A stretch of DNA of 64,000 nucleotides from the NCBI GenBank assembly GCA_030123605.1, contig CP126123.1:682001-746000 (forward strand), given 5' to 3'. The notes beneath the pieces were generated by a model. That model saw only the letters and a list, made by a program, of their open reading frames with translations. It was not told the origin of the DNA and ran no database searches. Of the stretch, positions 34,479 through 43,013 are shown one piece after another (position 1 is the first letter of the stretch; the number at the start of each line of letters is the position of its first letter). This DNA is from Nitrospira sp. GTDB taxonomy: Bacteria; Nitrospirota; Nitrospiria; Nitrospirales; Nitrospiraceae. The translations under genes were made by a program, and so were the position numbers.

Positions 34479-35171
34479 TTAGGCCTGCGAATCTTTCCGA
34501 TAGGCCAGGCCGCGCGAACCCAATCCCACCAAGGCGATCAAGCCTGCTCCGAACAGCCAGACGGCGGCCGGCAAGGGGACAAGCGAGGTCAAGGCCCCCT
34601 GCACCCTGTTACTCGCCGAGCCGAATATCAGGCGGAATTGAGATGTCGCAAACGACGAAAGGCTCGGAGGGCCCGGAAGTGCATCGCTGGAGAAGGCGGT
34701 GCCGCTCGGATCGGTCAATTCGAGCTGGAAGCTGGTCGGCGTAAATCCATTTACAGTGCTGCCGAACAAACCGTTCACCCGCAATGTATAGATATCGCTG
34801 CCCGCACCAGGGGCATTGTTGGTCACGCTGATGAAACTCGTTCCAGGTGCAAAGCTGGCAACATAGGTACCGACGCTCACGGAAAAATCCGACACGGCGT
34901 TATTGTATCGTCCGATGGTCGAACTCACGTTTTTGTCGATCGCAAGCGTATTGTAGGTGACGCCGCCGGACATAGGGAGCGATGTCGTGAAGCCGTCGGC
35001 ACCGAAGCCTTGCGGTGTGAATACCCCGCCAAGTACGTTTCCGACCGAGCCGGAAAAGCTGAACGGAACCTGGGCTGCGTGACCACGGTCAGGTGCCATG
35101 AGCAATGCACAGAGAAGGCCGGTGCTCAACCCGACCGCCTTCGACACCTTCCTTCGATTACTTGTCGTCAT
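34479..35171 (-). CDS. VPLPA-CTERM sorting-domain secreted protein
   Basis: 230 residues. The signal peptide ends near GHAAQ. The body (~35-195) is rich in Ser/Thr/Gly beta-strands with no known catalytic motif. The C-terminus has the sorting signal VPLPAAVWLFGAGLIAL (198-214), then a short Gly/Arg tail ending RKDSQA. It is the probable substrate of the adjacent XrtD, released or glycan-linked after cleavage near VPLPA. AAGGAGGGGAG precedes the ATG. Function in the matrix is unknown. Confidence 0.92.
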   Translation of the reverse strand: MTTSNRRKVSKAVGLSTGLLCALLMAPDRGHAAQVPFSFSGSVGNVLGGVFTPQGFGADGFTTSLPMSGGVTYNTLAIDKNVSSTIGRYNNAVSDFSVSVGTYVASFAPGTSFISVTNNAPGAGSDIYTLRVNGLFGSTVNGFTPTSFQLELTDPSGTAFSSDALPGPPSLSSFATSQFRLIFGSASNRVQGALTSLVPLPAAVWLFGAGLIALVGLGSRGLAYRKDSQA

Positions 35172-35493
35172 CCTCTCCCCTCCTTACCGAAAGCTTGAAT
35201 CGACTACTTAGTTACGGCGAGCAGTACGATTCTCCAGTAAAAATAACTTTCACCGAGACTACTGAAAAGCGGAATACAGCGCAAGAGTTTTTTCTGAAAT
35301 ATAATAAAAACAATACGTATGTTTATATTCCGTATGAAAAATCATTCATAATGATTCAAAAAGAAACGATTCATCGAAGCGATTGCGTCAGAACGGAACC
35401 ATCGTCATCATTTCAGTAGGGGATAATCCGATTGCTGGTAGGGCCGAATGGACCTATGTGACGAATCCGCAGTCGGATGTTGCCGTGAAACGG
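35172..35493 (-). promoter_or_regulatory. AT-rich upstream region of the VPLPA gene
   Basis: 322 bases with a strong AT bias at about 35255-35370 compared with the flanks. A perfect palindrome AATCATT-CAT-AATGATT lies at 35340-35356, and an 8-base palindrome ATACGTAT lies just upstream of it. Minus-strand TATTAT/TATATT tracts near 35300 could be a -10. No sigma-54 (GG-N10-GC) element was found. No gene is supported here. Confidence 0.45.
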
Positions 35494-36396
35494 TCACGGT
35501 GAGGTCTTTGGCGGCGCCACCTTTTTCATGAATTCCTTCGTCACTCTCCACCACGCGGCATTGTTGTCCCATTTGACCGGTCCATTGTTGGAACCCCACC
35601 CACCCCAAATGACGATTCCGTCGGCATATTGCTTGGCCATCTGCAATTGGAGCCTCCAGAAATCGACCGGTAGGTACGCCCCCTTGAGCGAGGGATTGGA
35701 TTCATGAAATTGAGGCCACAAAAAGACGTAGACCGGCTTTCCGTTTCCATAGCGCCGAGCTTCTGCTATTTGGGCGTATGCATAGCGCACCCATCCTCCT
35801 CGGTCGGTATAGAAGGTGTAGAGAGAAGGAAAGAGAATGTCCACTGACCCTGCCAGAGGCCGCATCTGATCATTTTCCTTCGCAAACGACGCCCATTCTT
35901 TACTTGCCGGGGAACTGAGCGATTTCCAATAGTCGCGTAGTGGCGGCGCTCCATAATATCCCACCACCAGTCCGGGGGCCGCCTCCTTGAACCACTGAAG
36001 GACGGTCATGTATTTCCCCAAACTTTGTTGAACCTGGTTGGAGCCTCTATCTAACGGCCAATGTTCAATATCGATGACTACAGGACTTTTCTTGGCCTGA
36101 GCCTCGCGGGCTACCCGTTGTACGATTTCTTTATTAGGCAGGCGCTCGGAGTTCTTGTGCCAATCCGCTCCGAATTGGCTCGTATAGGCTATCGTGACAG
36201 GCTGGATACCATAGACAGATAGGTCCGGCTTGTCGGTATAGAGCGTGCCGTCAAATACCATGAACGGTTTCTTCCCCGGCAAGGCTTGAGCCTGTGCGAT
36301 GGGCGTCGATATTGCGCTGTGCAATATGGCCACTGCCAGTATCCCGATCGCGAGCACTCCCCCACACGCCACAACGATGCGAGTGTTCTTCTTCAT
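35494..36396 (-). CDS. Secreted TIM-barrel, glycosidase-like protein (tandem copy 1)
   Basis: 300 residues from the ATG at 36396 (AAGGAG seven bases upstream). The extra N-terminal frame to 36462 is the decayed tail of a glycosyltransferase. The signal sequence ends near AQAQA. The barrel region has VFDGTLYTDKPDLS, VVIDIEHWPLD (possible acid residues on strand 3-4), GYYGAPPLRDYW, DILFPSLYTFYTD, PVYVFLWPQFH and DGIVIWGGWGSNN. The fold recalls hyaluronidase-type glycosidases, but the family is not certain. It is closely paralogous to the gene at 36992. It may trim or modify the EPS. Confidence 0.8.
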   Translation of the reverse strand: MKKNTRIVVACGGVLAIGILAVAILHSAISTPIAQAQALPGKKPFMVFDGTLYTDKPDLSVYGIQPVTIAYTSQFGADWHKNSERLPNKEIVQRVAREAQAKKSPVVIDIEHWPLDRGSNQVQQSLGKYMTVLQWFKEAAPGLVVGYYGAPPLRDYWKSLSSPASKEWASFAKENDQMRPLAGSVDILFPSLYTFYTDRGGWVRYAYAQIAEARRYGNGKPVYVFLWPQFHESNPSLKGAYLPVDFWRLQLQMAKQYADGIVIWGGWGSNNGPVKWDNNAAWWRVTKEFMKKVAPPKTSP

Positions 36397-36431
36397 CTGT
36401 GTACTCCTTATAAACGTAATCGATGGATTTG

Positions 36432-36710
36432 TTTCAGACTGATACAGCGAGTCCACGATCACCTTCCGCCAAGCCCGCGCTGCAGAAGATTTCTCGGACC
36501 GTTGTTCGAACAGAACTCATGCCTGATCTCCTGTCGGACAGAGACAATCACATCTTGAGCGAGGCTGGTGAGCGCATCGCCTGCTTCCTGAAATTGAAGC
36601 ATGACACCGTTCCGAAGGACACAGCGCAGCTTCACGGTTGTGGGAATTCGCCTACCTGATCGACCCCGACGAGGGGCGACTTACCCGCATCGGCGATGAC
36701 TGAAATGAAA
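36432..36710 (-). pseudogene. Decayed 3' end of a glycosyltransferase gene
   Basis: The minus strand aligns by eye with the 3' end of the intact glycosyltransferase at 37947. VLFEQRSEKSSAARAWRKVI matches ILFDQRFEKSYAERAWQSVI. Upstream, EAGDALTSLAQD matches EAAAAIDRLARD, and GEFPQP matches GEIPQL. There is an in-frame TGA and at least one frameshift, and the original stop is lost, so the frame runs into the next gene. The left part is clear; beyond ~36660 the match fades. It marks a tandem duplication of the glycosyltransferase-end plus glycosidase unit. Confidence 0.75.
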
Positions 36711-36991
36711 TCAAGGGGGGAAGCATCTTGGCGGCGACAAGGTCGTCGAGTCTTACGAATCAACCGTATCGACATCGATCGGCACGGCTTGCTCAATCGC
36801 TCGCACGACTTAAACCCCGTGCACGAATCTTGACCGACTGGCGTGATGTCCGGGCTAAGGTCGCAGTCTTGGAGATTGTTACACCAATATTCCTGAATCG
36901 AAGACCTTATGAGAAGAAGAGGGAATCATTGTCTCTGCATTCAGTCGATCCCCAATTCCGTCGGCGTGAATGTCGTTGCGGCAGCGAACGG
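36711..36991. other. Intergenic stretch with no supported gene
   Basis: 281 bases between the glycosyltransferase remnant and the second glycosidase-like gene. Frames here are short and without recognisable motifs. It may be further decayed sequence from the duplicated unit. Confidence 0.4.
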
Positions 36992-37909
36992 TCACTCCGC
37001 TTTTTTATCGCCAGGATGCCTTGATGTCATGACCGTCTTCATAAAATCTTTCGTCGCCTTCCACCAACCGGCATTGTCATCCCATTGAGCCGGTCGATTG
37101 TTGGTCCCCCACCCACCCCAAATGATAATCCCATCGGCGTATTGCTTCGCCGTCTCCAACTCGAGACGCCAGTAATCGGCCGGCAGGTACGTTCCCGCGA
37201 GCTTGCGATTGGAGTCGTGGTATTGAGGCCATAAAAACACATAGACAGGCTTTCCGTTTCCATAACGTCGCGCCTCTGCGATCTGGCCATAGGCATAACG
37301 TACCCATCCGCCTTGGTCGGTATAGAAGGTATAGAGTGAAGGAAAGAAGACGTCCACCGCTCCGGCCAGCGGTTGGAGTCGATCATTTTCCCCTGAATAC
37401 GATTGCCATTCCTTGCTTGTCGGCGGATTGATGGCCCTCCAATAGTCGCGCAAGGGCGGTGCGCCATAATAGCCCACCGTCAGCCCAGGAGCTGCCTCCT
37501 TGAACCACCGAAGAACGGTCATGTATTTCGTTAAGCTTTCCTGAACTTGACTGGAATCTCCCTTGAGCGGCCAATGTTCGATATCGATCACCGCATGACC
37601 GCCTTTTGCTTCAGCTTCGCGCGCCACCCGTTGCACCGACTCCTTCTCAGGCAACCGTGCCGCATCCTTGAACCATTCCTTACCGAACTGACCGGCATAG
37701 GTGATGGTAATGGGCTGGATGCCGTACTGAGATAGGTCGGGTTTGTCGGTATAGAGCGTGCCGTCAAATACCTTGAACGGTTTCTTCTCCGGCAAGGCCT
37801 GAGCCTGTGCGATGGACAACGTGGTTGCATTGTGTGACGTCGCCATGATCAGCATCGCGAGTGCAGTCAGCGCCCCACACGTCGCAATGATGTGCATGCT
37901 CTTCCTCAT
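36992..37909 (-). CDS. Secreted TIM-barrel, glycosidase-like protein (tandem copy 2)
   Basis: 305 residues from the ATG at 37909 (CGGAG upstream). The signal sequence ends near AQAQA. It shares almost every motif with copy 1: VFDGTLYTDKPDLS, VIDIEHWPLK, GYYGAPPLRDYW, PSLYTFYTDQGGW, VFLWPQYHDSN and IIWGGWGTNN. It differs mainly at the N-terminus and in a longer C-terminal tail (TSRHPGDKKAE). It lies directly after the intact glycosyltransferase gene, as copy 1 lies after the decayed one. Substrate unknown. Confidence 0.8.
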   Translation of the reverse strand: MRKSMHIIATCGALTALAMLIMATSHNATTLSIAQAQALPEKKPFKVFDGTLYTDKPDLSQYGIQPITITYAGQFGKEWFKDAARLPEKESVQRVAREAEAKGGHAVIDIEHWPLKGDSSQVQESLTKYMTVLRWFKEAAPGLTVGYYGAPPLRDYWRAINPPTSKEWQSYSGENDRLQPLAGAVDVFFPSLYTFYTDQGGWVRYAYGQIAEARRYGNGKPVYVFLWPQYHDSNRKLAGTYLPADYWRLELETAKQYADGIIIWGGWGTNNRPAQWDDNAGWWKATKDFMKTVMTSRHPGDKKAE

Positions 37910-37946
37910 CGCTGTACTCCGAATGAACGCATAGGATGGCTTCGTT

Positions 37947-39167
37947 TCATGTCTGCTGCATCGCTTCCGCAATCACACTTTGCCAAGCCCGCTCTGCATA
38001 AGATTTCTCGAACCGCTGGTCGAACAGAATCCGCGCCTGAAGTCCCAATCGGCTGCAAACGGTCGGATCTCGAGCCAGCCTGTCGATGGCGGCGGCAGCT
38101 TCTTGCGCGTCATGTACCTCCACCGAGATTCCACAATGAGCCCTTCTTATCAGCTGTGGAATTTCTCCCTCCTTGTCGCCGATATAGAGGATCGCCCTTC
38201 CTGCTGCCGCAATTCCATAAAACTTGCTCGGAACGATCAAGCCCTCAAGGGAAGGCAGTAGGGAAATCACGTGAACGTCCGGGACGCTCAGACTCATGGC
38301 AAGCCGCTCCCGTGGCTGATAGGGTCTGAACATGACATTTCTCAAACGTTTGTTTTCAACGTTATGGTGCATCCATTCCAATTGAGCGCCGGCTCCGATG
38401 AAAAGAAAGACGATGTGAGACAGATCTTTCAAGATCTCCGCTGCCGACAAGATCGTGCCGAACTCATGGGCCCTTCCGAAATTGCCCGAATAGCCCACTA
38501 CGAATTTATCGCCAAGATTCCACTCGCACCTGAGATCATTTTTCTCGCGATCAACCGGTTGAATGGCCTGGCCGTCGGCCCAATTGTGGATCACCCTGAT
38601 CCTCTCGGATGGAACGCCGTCTTCGAGAAGCCTGCTTGCCATACCTTCCCCGATGGCGACATTCTTCGGGGCGATCTTGAGCGACCAATTTCTCAGCCGG
38701 CGGAGGATTGCGACGGTCGTTCCCCTTCCTCCCACACCAAGTACATCCGCCACCTCCGGAAACAAGTCTTGGATCCAATTGACGAGCGTTGCACCTCGGA
38801 GTTTCGCCGCAATTGCCGCCACGACTGAAATCAGGGGAGGATCAGTCTTGGCGATCACGACATCACCGGTATTGAGCTTGATCAAGAGATGCCATCCGGC
38901 ACTGAGGTAAAACGTCAGGTAATCCAATGAACGGCCCAGCAAGTTGTGGCGTCCAAATCGTGTCGTCCACACCCGGTTCACGTGCACGTTGCCGACATTC
39001 TCCGAAGACGCGAGAACCGTTCCCGGCTTGTCGTACGCTTGGCGGCTGGTGATGACGTGACATATCGACGCTCCGGATTTGCTCAAGTGAAACGCCAGAT
39101 CCGTCAACATCTGACTCGTCGCAGAATGGTCCGGGTAGAAAAAACGATTCACAAATACGATCTTCAT
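37947..39167 (-). CDS. GT4-family glycosyltransferase (WcaI/WbuB-like)
   Basis: 406 residues. The N-terminal Rossmann half starts MKIVFVNRFFYPDHSATSQM, typical of WbuB/WcaI-like enzymes. The C-terminal GT-B half has VGYSGNFGRAHEF, FIGAGAQ and the EX7E-type donor region PSLEGLIVPSKFYGIAAAGRA. It transfers a sugar from a nucleotide donor to the lipid-linked glycan. A partial, decayed copy of its last ~280 bases lies at 36432. Confidence 0.9.
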   Translation of the reverse strand: MKIVFVNRFFYPDHSATSQMLTDLAFHLSKSGASICHVITSRQAYDKPGTVLASSENVGNVHVNRVWTTRFGRHNLLGRSLDYLTFYLSAGWHLLIKLNTGDVVIAKTDPPLISVVAAIAAKLRGATLVNWIQDLFPEVADVLGVGGRGTTVAILRRLRNWSLKIAPKNVAIGEGMASRLLEDGVPSERIRVIHNWADGQAIQPVDREKNDLRCEWNLGDKFVVGYSGNFGRAHEFGTILSAAEILKDLSHIVFLFIGAGAQLEWMHHNVENKRLRNVMFRPYQPRERLAMSLSVPDVHVISLLPSLEGLIVPSKFYGIAAAGRAILYIGDKEGEIPQLIRRAHCGISVEVHDAQEAAAAIDRLARDPTVCSRLGLQARILFDQRFEKSYAERAWQSVIAEAMQQT

Positions 39168-39244
39168 TCAAGGGTGTGTCTCGACGGGGTTACGATCTAT
39201 GTATGTAATCTTGCTTGGTCGAACGAGCATCAAATTGCTATCAG

Positions 39245-40192
39245 TTATTTTCGGCGTACATAATCAGAGATGACATCTGCAATCAATCGTTGGCCGAGTT
39301 TGTTCAGATGGATATTGTCTCGATAGGGGTCAACTCCGTTCTCTATTGATCGACGAAAAAACGATTCCAATGAAATAGAACGGATTCCGAGCTGAGAACA
39401 TATGGCTTGAATAAGTATGTGCCCAGGATGAACCGTCCGTTCAGCTATTTCAACTCTTTCGAGATGTTGCAGGACAACCAGATCAGGCACATTTTTCTGA
39501 GCCAGCGAAAGAAACTCACTCAATTCAGTAAGCCCCTTATTTACCGCTAGTTCTCCAGTGTTAATGGCAAATCGATCGGACCCAATCAGGTTCTCGTTGC
39601 GTCCGATCGAGAAGTATTTCGGTATGTATTTATTAATGCCTTCAAGGAGAGCGGAGATGGGTGGCGACATGGGGTGCGTGTTTGGATTGAGTGGCTCAAA
39701 CGTGGGATTGTCTGTGTAGTCATGGCTTGAGAGAAGTAAAACGACTACGTCAGCATCAAAAAACCCATATTCTCTGGCATACGCAAGCCAATTTCCTGGC
39801 CCCCAACTGCCTGCCGCTACATTTCCAATAACCACCTTCTTCTCGGAATCCTGGTTGAACAGGTCTCTTTTTAAGAGACTTGTTGCCAGATCATCTTGAT
39901 CAGTTAGAACCCCTCCATTCACAACGGAATCTCCAAAAACTAGTACCCTGAATTCTCCTACTCTCTTCTGCAACTGAAATTGTTCAGACCGCATGCCGTA
40001 TTGATTGACCATAAAATGATTCCCGAATCGATACACATCCTGATTCGGCTTCAACATGTATTCAATCGTTACGTGTGATACCGTAAGCGGTGGCGTGCCT
40101 AGCCCAAGTAAATACCTGGCGCAGAATTCTCCCAAAAGCGTAAGAGCGATGAACGCAAGGACAATGCGCGCACCCCACGCATTTTTGCGCAC
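39245..40192 (-). CDS. SGNH/GDSL-family hydrolase, membrane-anchored
   Basis: 315 residues from a GTG at 40192. The N-terminal signal anchor is VLAFIALTLLGEFCARYLLG. SGNH blocks are VFGDSVVNGG (Ser nucleophile, ~86-95), GNVAAGSWGPGNW, SSHDYTDN and the final DPYRDNIHLN (Asp/His). These proteins often O-acetylate or deacetylate polysaccharides. The gene is AT-richer than its neighbours and may be acquired. It is immediately downstream of the insertion sequence in the same transcription direction, so the insertion may affect its expression. Confidence 0.82.
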   Translation of the reverse strand: MRKNAWGARIVLAFIALTLLGEFCARYLLGLGTPPLTVSHVTIEYMLKPNQDVYRFGNHFMVNQYGMRSEQFQLQKRVGEFRVLVFGDSVVNGGVLTDQDDLATSLLKRDLFNQDSEKKVVIGNVAAGSWGPGNWLAYAREYGFFDADVVVLLLSSHDYTDNPTFEPLNPNTHPMSPPISALLEGINKYIPKYFSIGRNENLIGSDRFAINTGELAVNKGLTELSEFLSLAQKNVPDLVVLQHLERVEIAERTVHPGHILIQAICSQLGIRSISLESFFRRSIENGVDPYRDNIHLNKLGQRLIADVISDYVRRK

Positions 40193-40294
40193 TGCGTTGA
40201 TGATATTCAGATCGCTACCTCCATGAAGACGAAGGCGCGGCGTATTTGGACTGAAGTGTGGAAATCATGTCGCTCGACCAGCCAATGTATAATG

Positions 40295-41694
40295 GGCTCA
40301 ACGCAGATTCGTGTGGGTAAGTTCTGCTCATTTCTTAGGCAAGAAGGCTGTGAGAATCTTGAGCCGCATGTACTCCTCATCCCGATAACCGTAAGCGCGC
40401 CGGTGAATCACGCGAATCTTGTTATTCAGGCCCTCGACAAAGCCCAGCTTGACCTTGTTGCGGGGCGTGCAGTACGCCACGATCCCGTCCCAGTGCCGTT
40501 CGATCAAGGCGGCAAACTGTTCGAAGGGTCGGAGCCGTTGCCACTTGAGTTGCTCCCGCCAGCGGGTAAAGAACTGGCGCGCCCAGCCTTCCCGGCGATA
40601 CGCCCAGAGTTGCCCGAATTCTTCTTTGAGCAGATAGGCGGTGGCCAGGCGCTTGTTGGCTCGCAGCAGCTTCCGGAGCGAGCGGCGGCCGGCCAGCGTG
40701 AGATTGGCGCGGTGGGAGAGCAACGTATAGCGCTGGCCCTTGATGAACGCCCGGTCCTTCTCGGCCACGCGCGTGTACTCGGCGCGGCGGACCTGATCCA
40801 TTGCATCGGCCAGATGGCGCAGCACGTGGAACTTGTCGAACAGAATCTGGGCCTGGGGAGCGTGAGTGTGCACCGAGTTGCGAAAGGCCTTCCACATGTC
40901 CATCACCGCCAGCCGAATCCGGGCCGTCTTCTTGGGGCCCAGTTCGAGAAAGAACCGGTCCAGATCGGCTTCGGTCCGCCCCTGCCCCCCGATCCAGATG
41001 GGGCGCCCCCGTTCCAGATCACTGACCACGATGCGATACGTGTGGCCTTTCTTGATCGACAGTTCATCCACGCCGATGACCTGGGGGGCTGGCTGTGGCG
41101 TCTTGGCCAGCCAGGCCTGCATGTACTGGGTATCCAGATCTTTGACCGTGTGCTCATGCAGGTGCAGCAGTTCGGCCACGGCCTTGTTCGACATCTCCCG
41201 GCACAACGTGCCGACCTGTTGGGCGAACCGGTGGGTATACCGGGGATTCTGCGCCAGCCAATCCAGCCGCTCCACCTTTACTCCCTGACAGCGCGAGCAG
41301 GCCACCCGCCGTTGTTCAAACGCCAAGTAGATGCGCCAGCCGACGGCATCGGTATCCCGCACCCGGCGGGTCGTGCGGGCGTAGAAGGTGCGGTGCCGCA
41401 GCCCACAGCCCGAGCACACGGCGGTTTTTTTCGCCGGACCAAGATCACCAGCCGGGCGTGGGGATCGCCGAAGATCCCTTGCAGTCGACAGCGGGCGCGG
41501 AATCCTGGGAAGGAGAACAGGGCGGAGAGAGTCTGGATACGCGTCATGGGTCCTCCTGGCCACATGCCGGCAGGAGTTTGCCACACTCGTCGGACAAGAT
41601 TCGAGCGCCAGCCAATCAGGCCAAACCACAAGCTGGCTGCGGGATTGGAGAGGAAGATGCTCTCTCATTTACCCACTCCAATCTGCATAGAGCC
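40295..41694 (-). mobile_element. ISL3-type insertion sequence, complete, with 8-base target duplication
   Basis: 1400 bases with imperfect terminal inverted repeats: GGCTCAACGCAGATT at the left and, on the other strand, GGCTCTATGCAGATT at the right. Both continue to GTGGGTAA. Direct repeats GTATAATG flank it at 40287-40294 and 41695-41702; 8 bases is the expected duplication for ISL3. It carries one transposase gene on the minus strand. It lies between a GT2 glycosyltransferase and the SGNH hydrolase in the EPS run. Ends and duplication are intact, so the insertion looks recent. Confidence 0.9.
40328..41547 (-). CDS. ISL3-family transposase, needing a -1 frameshift
   Basis: Starts at the ATG at 41547 (AGGAGG upstream, MTRIQTLSALF). 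It reads 41 codons to an A7 run (41431-41425 on the minus strand) and continues in the -1 frame to 40328. After the shift come the Zn-finger CSGCG and CSRCQG, then the DDE core: VIGVDELSIKKG, LAVMDMWKAFRN and FVEGLNNKIRV. The heptamer A-AAA-AAA in frame is a classic slippery sequence. It is either programmed frameshifting or a mutation. The open frame to 41668 that ignores the shift has an implausible N-terminus. Confidence 0.82.
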
Positions 41695-41930
41695 GTATAA
41701 TGTATATGGTAAACCATGCGTCTGTCCCACAGGATCATGCGCAATGGCTCAACCGCTTTGAGGAGCCGGCTTGATCGATCTTTAACTGAATAGAACGGCA
41801 TGTCAGTCAGGGCTATTACAAGAGGTTGATGGCTAAAGGGTTTGGATGGAAGAAACGAGTGATGAATGGCACGTTCATTTCTAACGATGCCGTCATCCGA
41901 CGACAATGAACGAACCTCGTTGGCAGGCCA

Positions 41931-42818
41931 TTACGTTGCAAGATCTCGCTCACGCGTGGACATCTCGCGTTGTTGTGATTCGTAATAGCAGGCATCCACA
42001 TAGAATCGAAACCAGAAGCCCTGTAAGACATGATAAATCAGGCCCGGGATGCCGTCTAAAAATCCCCCCCTGATGACGTACCGTACGAGAAAGTACAAGC
42101 CGGGTCGGAGAAACAGCGGAAAGTTCGCATATGCACGAGATCGTAACCATCGCCGTCGCTCAATCGGCGAGCCGATCAACTTCGGTCGGACCGAAACCGG
42201 TCGGTTTTCCCGACTTCCACTCAAGAGCTGCCGCGCTTCGAGTTGAGCCCATTGATTGTGTCGTTCTGTCCACAAGAATAATGATGTGGCCGTCATTTCG
42301 ATCAGATCGACTTCGATCGTGAGTGTCTCGCCGTCCACCAGAAAATGCTGATCGTATTCTCGATCTTCACAGCGCCCACATTGTTTCTTGAATATTCGGC
42401 AAATGTACGTCGGGTATATCCCTCCGTATTTGATGTGTCTGCCTCCAAATACGATCTGACGACGGATCACTAAACCGTTGACGTGTCGATTGGCCGCAGA
42501 GGCGGCAAAAAATTTTTTCAGTTCGGTGGCCATAGCCGGTGAGATCCGCTCATCGGCATCGACGTGGAAGACCCACTCATTCGAAAGCGGGAGATTGGAT
42601 TGAGCCCAGTTTCGCTGCCGTGAATAGGTCTCAAATGCGTGACGGTAAATGTGGTTCGTGTACCTGGCGACGATTTCCAGCGTGCGATCGGTACTACCGG
42701 AGTCGACAACGAACACTTCGTCCGCCCACGGCACGATTGTGTCCAAGCACGGACCGATATTGTTTTCTTCGTTGTTGGTCATGACAATGACAGAAATGGG
42801 AAGCCGTTCATCGGCCAT
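41931..42818 (-). CDS. GT2-family glycosyltransferase (WaaE/KdtX-like), copy 1
   Basis: 295 residues with GGAGGG upstream of the ATG. The GT-A fold has ISVIVMTNNEENNIGPCLDT, VVDSGSTDRTLEI, NEWVFHVDADERIS (DxD) and a C-terminal amphipathic membrane-associated region (LFLRPGLYFLVRYVIRGGFLDG). It resembles the lipopolysaccharide-core WaaE/KdtX family. It is paralogous to the gene at 43014. The 228 bases downstream to the insertion sequence contain no supported gene. Confidence 0.9.
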   Translation of the reverse strand: MADERLPISVIVMTNNEENNIGPCLDTIVPWADEVFVVDSGSTDRTLEIVARYTNHIYRHAFETYSRQRNWAQSNLPLSNEWVFHVDADERISPAMATELKKFFAASAANRHVNGLVIRRQIVFGGRHIKYGGIYPTYICRIFKKQCGRCEDREYDQHFLVDGETLTIEVDLIEMTATSLFLWTERHNQWAQLEARQLLSGSRENRPVSVRPKLIGSPIERRRWLRSRAYANFPLFLRPGLYFLVRYVIRGGFLDGIPGLIYHVLQGFWFRFYVDACYYESQQREMSTRERDLAT

Positions 42819-43013
42819 GAAGATACCCTCCTCAGATGCGGTCGATTATCGGCGTGAGGGCACTTCACAACGAAGGGTGAAGGCGTGCTGCCGAATTCGA
42901 GTATGAAGTATGTTGGTATGCAAGATGCCCTGTCGCTATTCAGGAAGCCCCGCGCGATCCTTGCCCGTCAGTATCGGGCGTCCGGCTGAAACATCAAGTC
43001 TGATGAAATACGT

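Noticed and set aside
35172-35493. Sigma-54 promoter expected for some exosortase-system genes
   Set aside because: No GG-N10-GC pair was found upstream of the VPLPA gene on the minus strand.
36540-36700. Plus-strand peptide ending EFAYLIDPDEGRLTRIGDD before a stop
   Set aside because: Only about 30 codons from an upstream stop, no start or ribosome site, and the same DNA aligns on the other strand with the glycosyltransferase remnant.
40223-41761. 512-codon plus-strand frame across the insertion sequence
   Set aside because: It spans both IS ends and is antisense to the transposase, whose DDE motifs are clear.
41616-41906. Short minus-strand frame crossing the right end of the insertion sequence, possible interrupted gene
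   Set aside because: Removing the IS and one target copy gives a stop within a few codons and no recognisable protein, so no gene disruption is supported.
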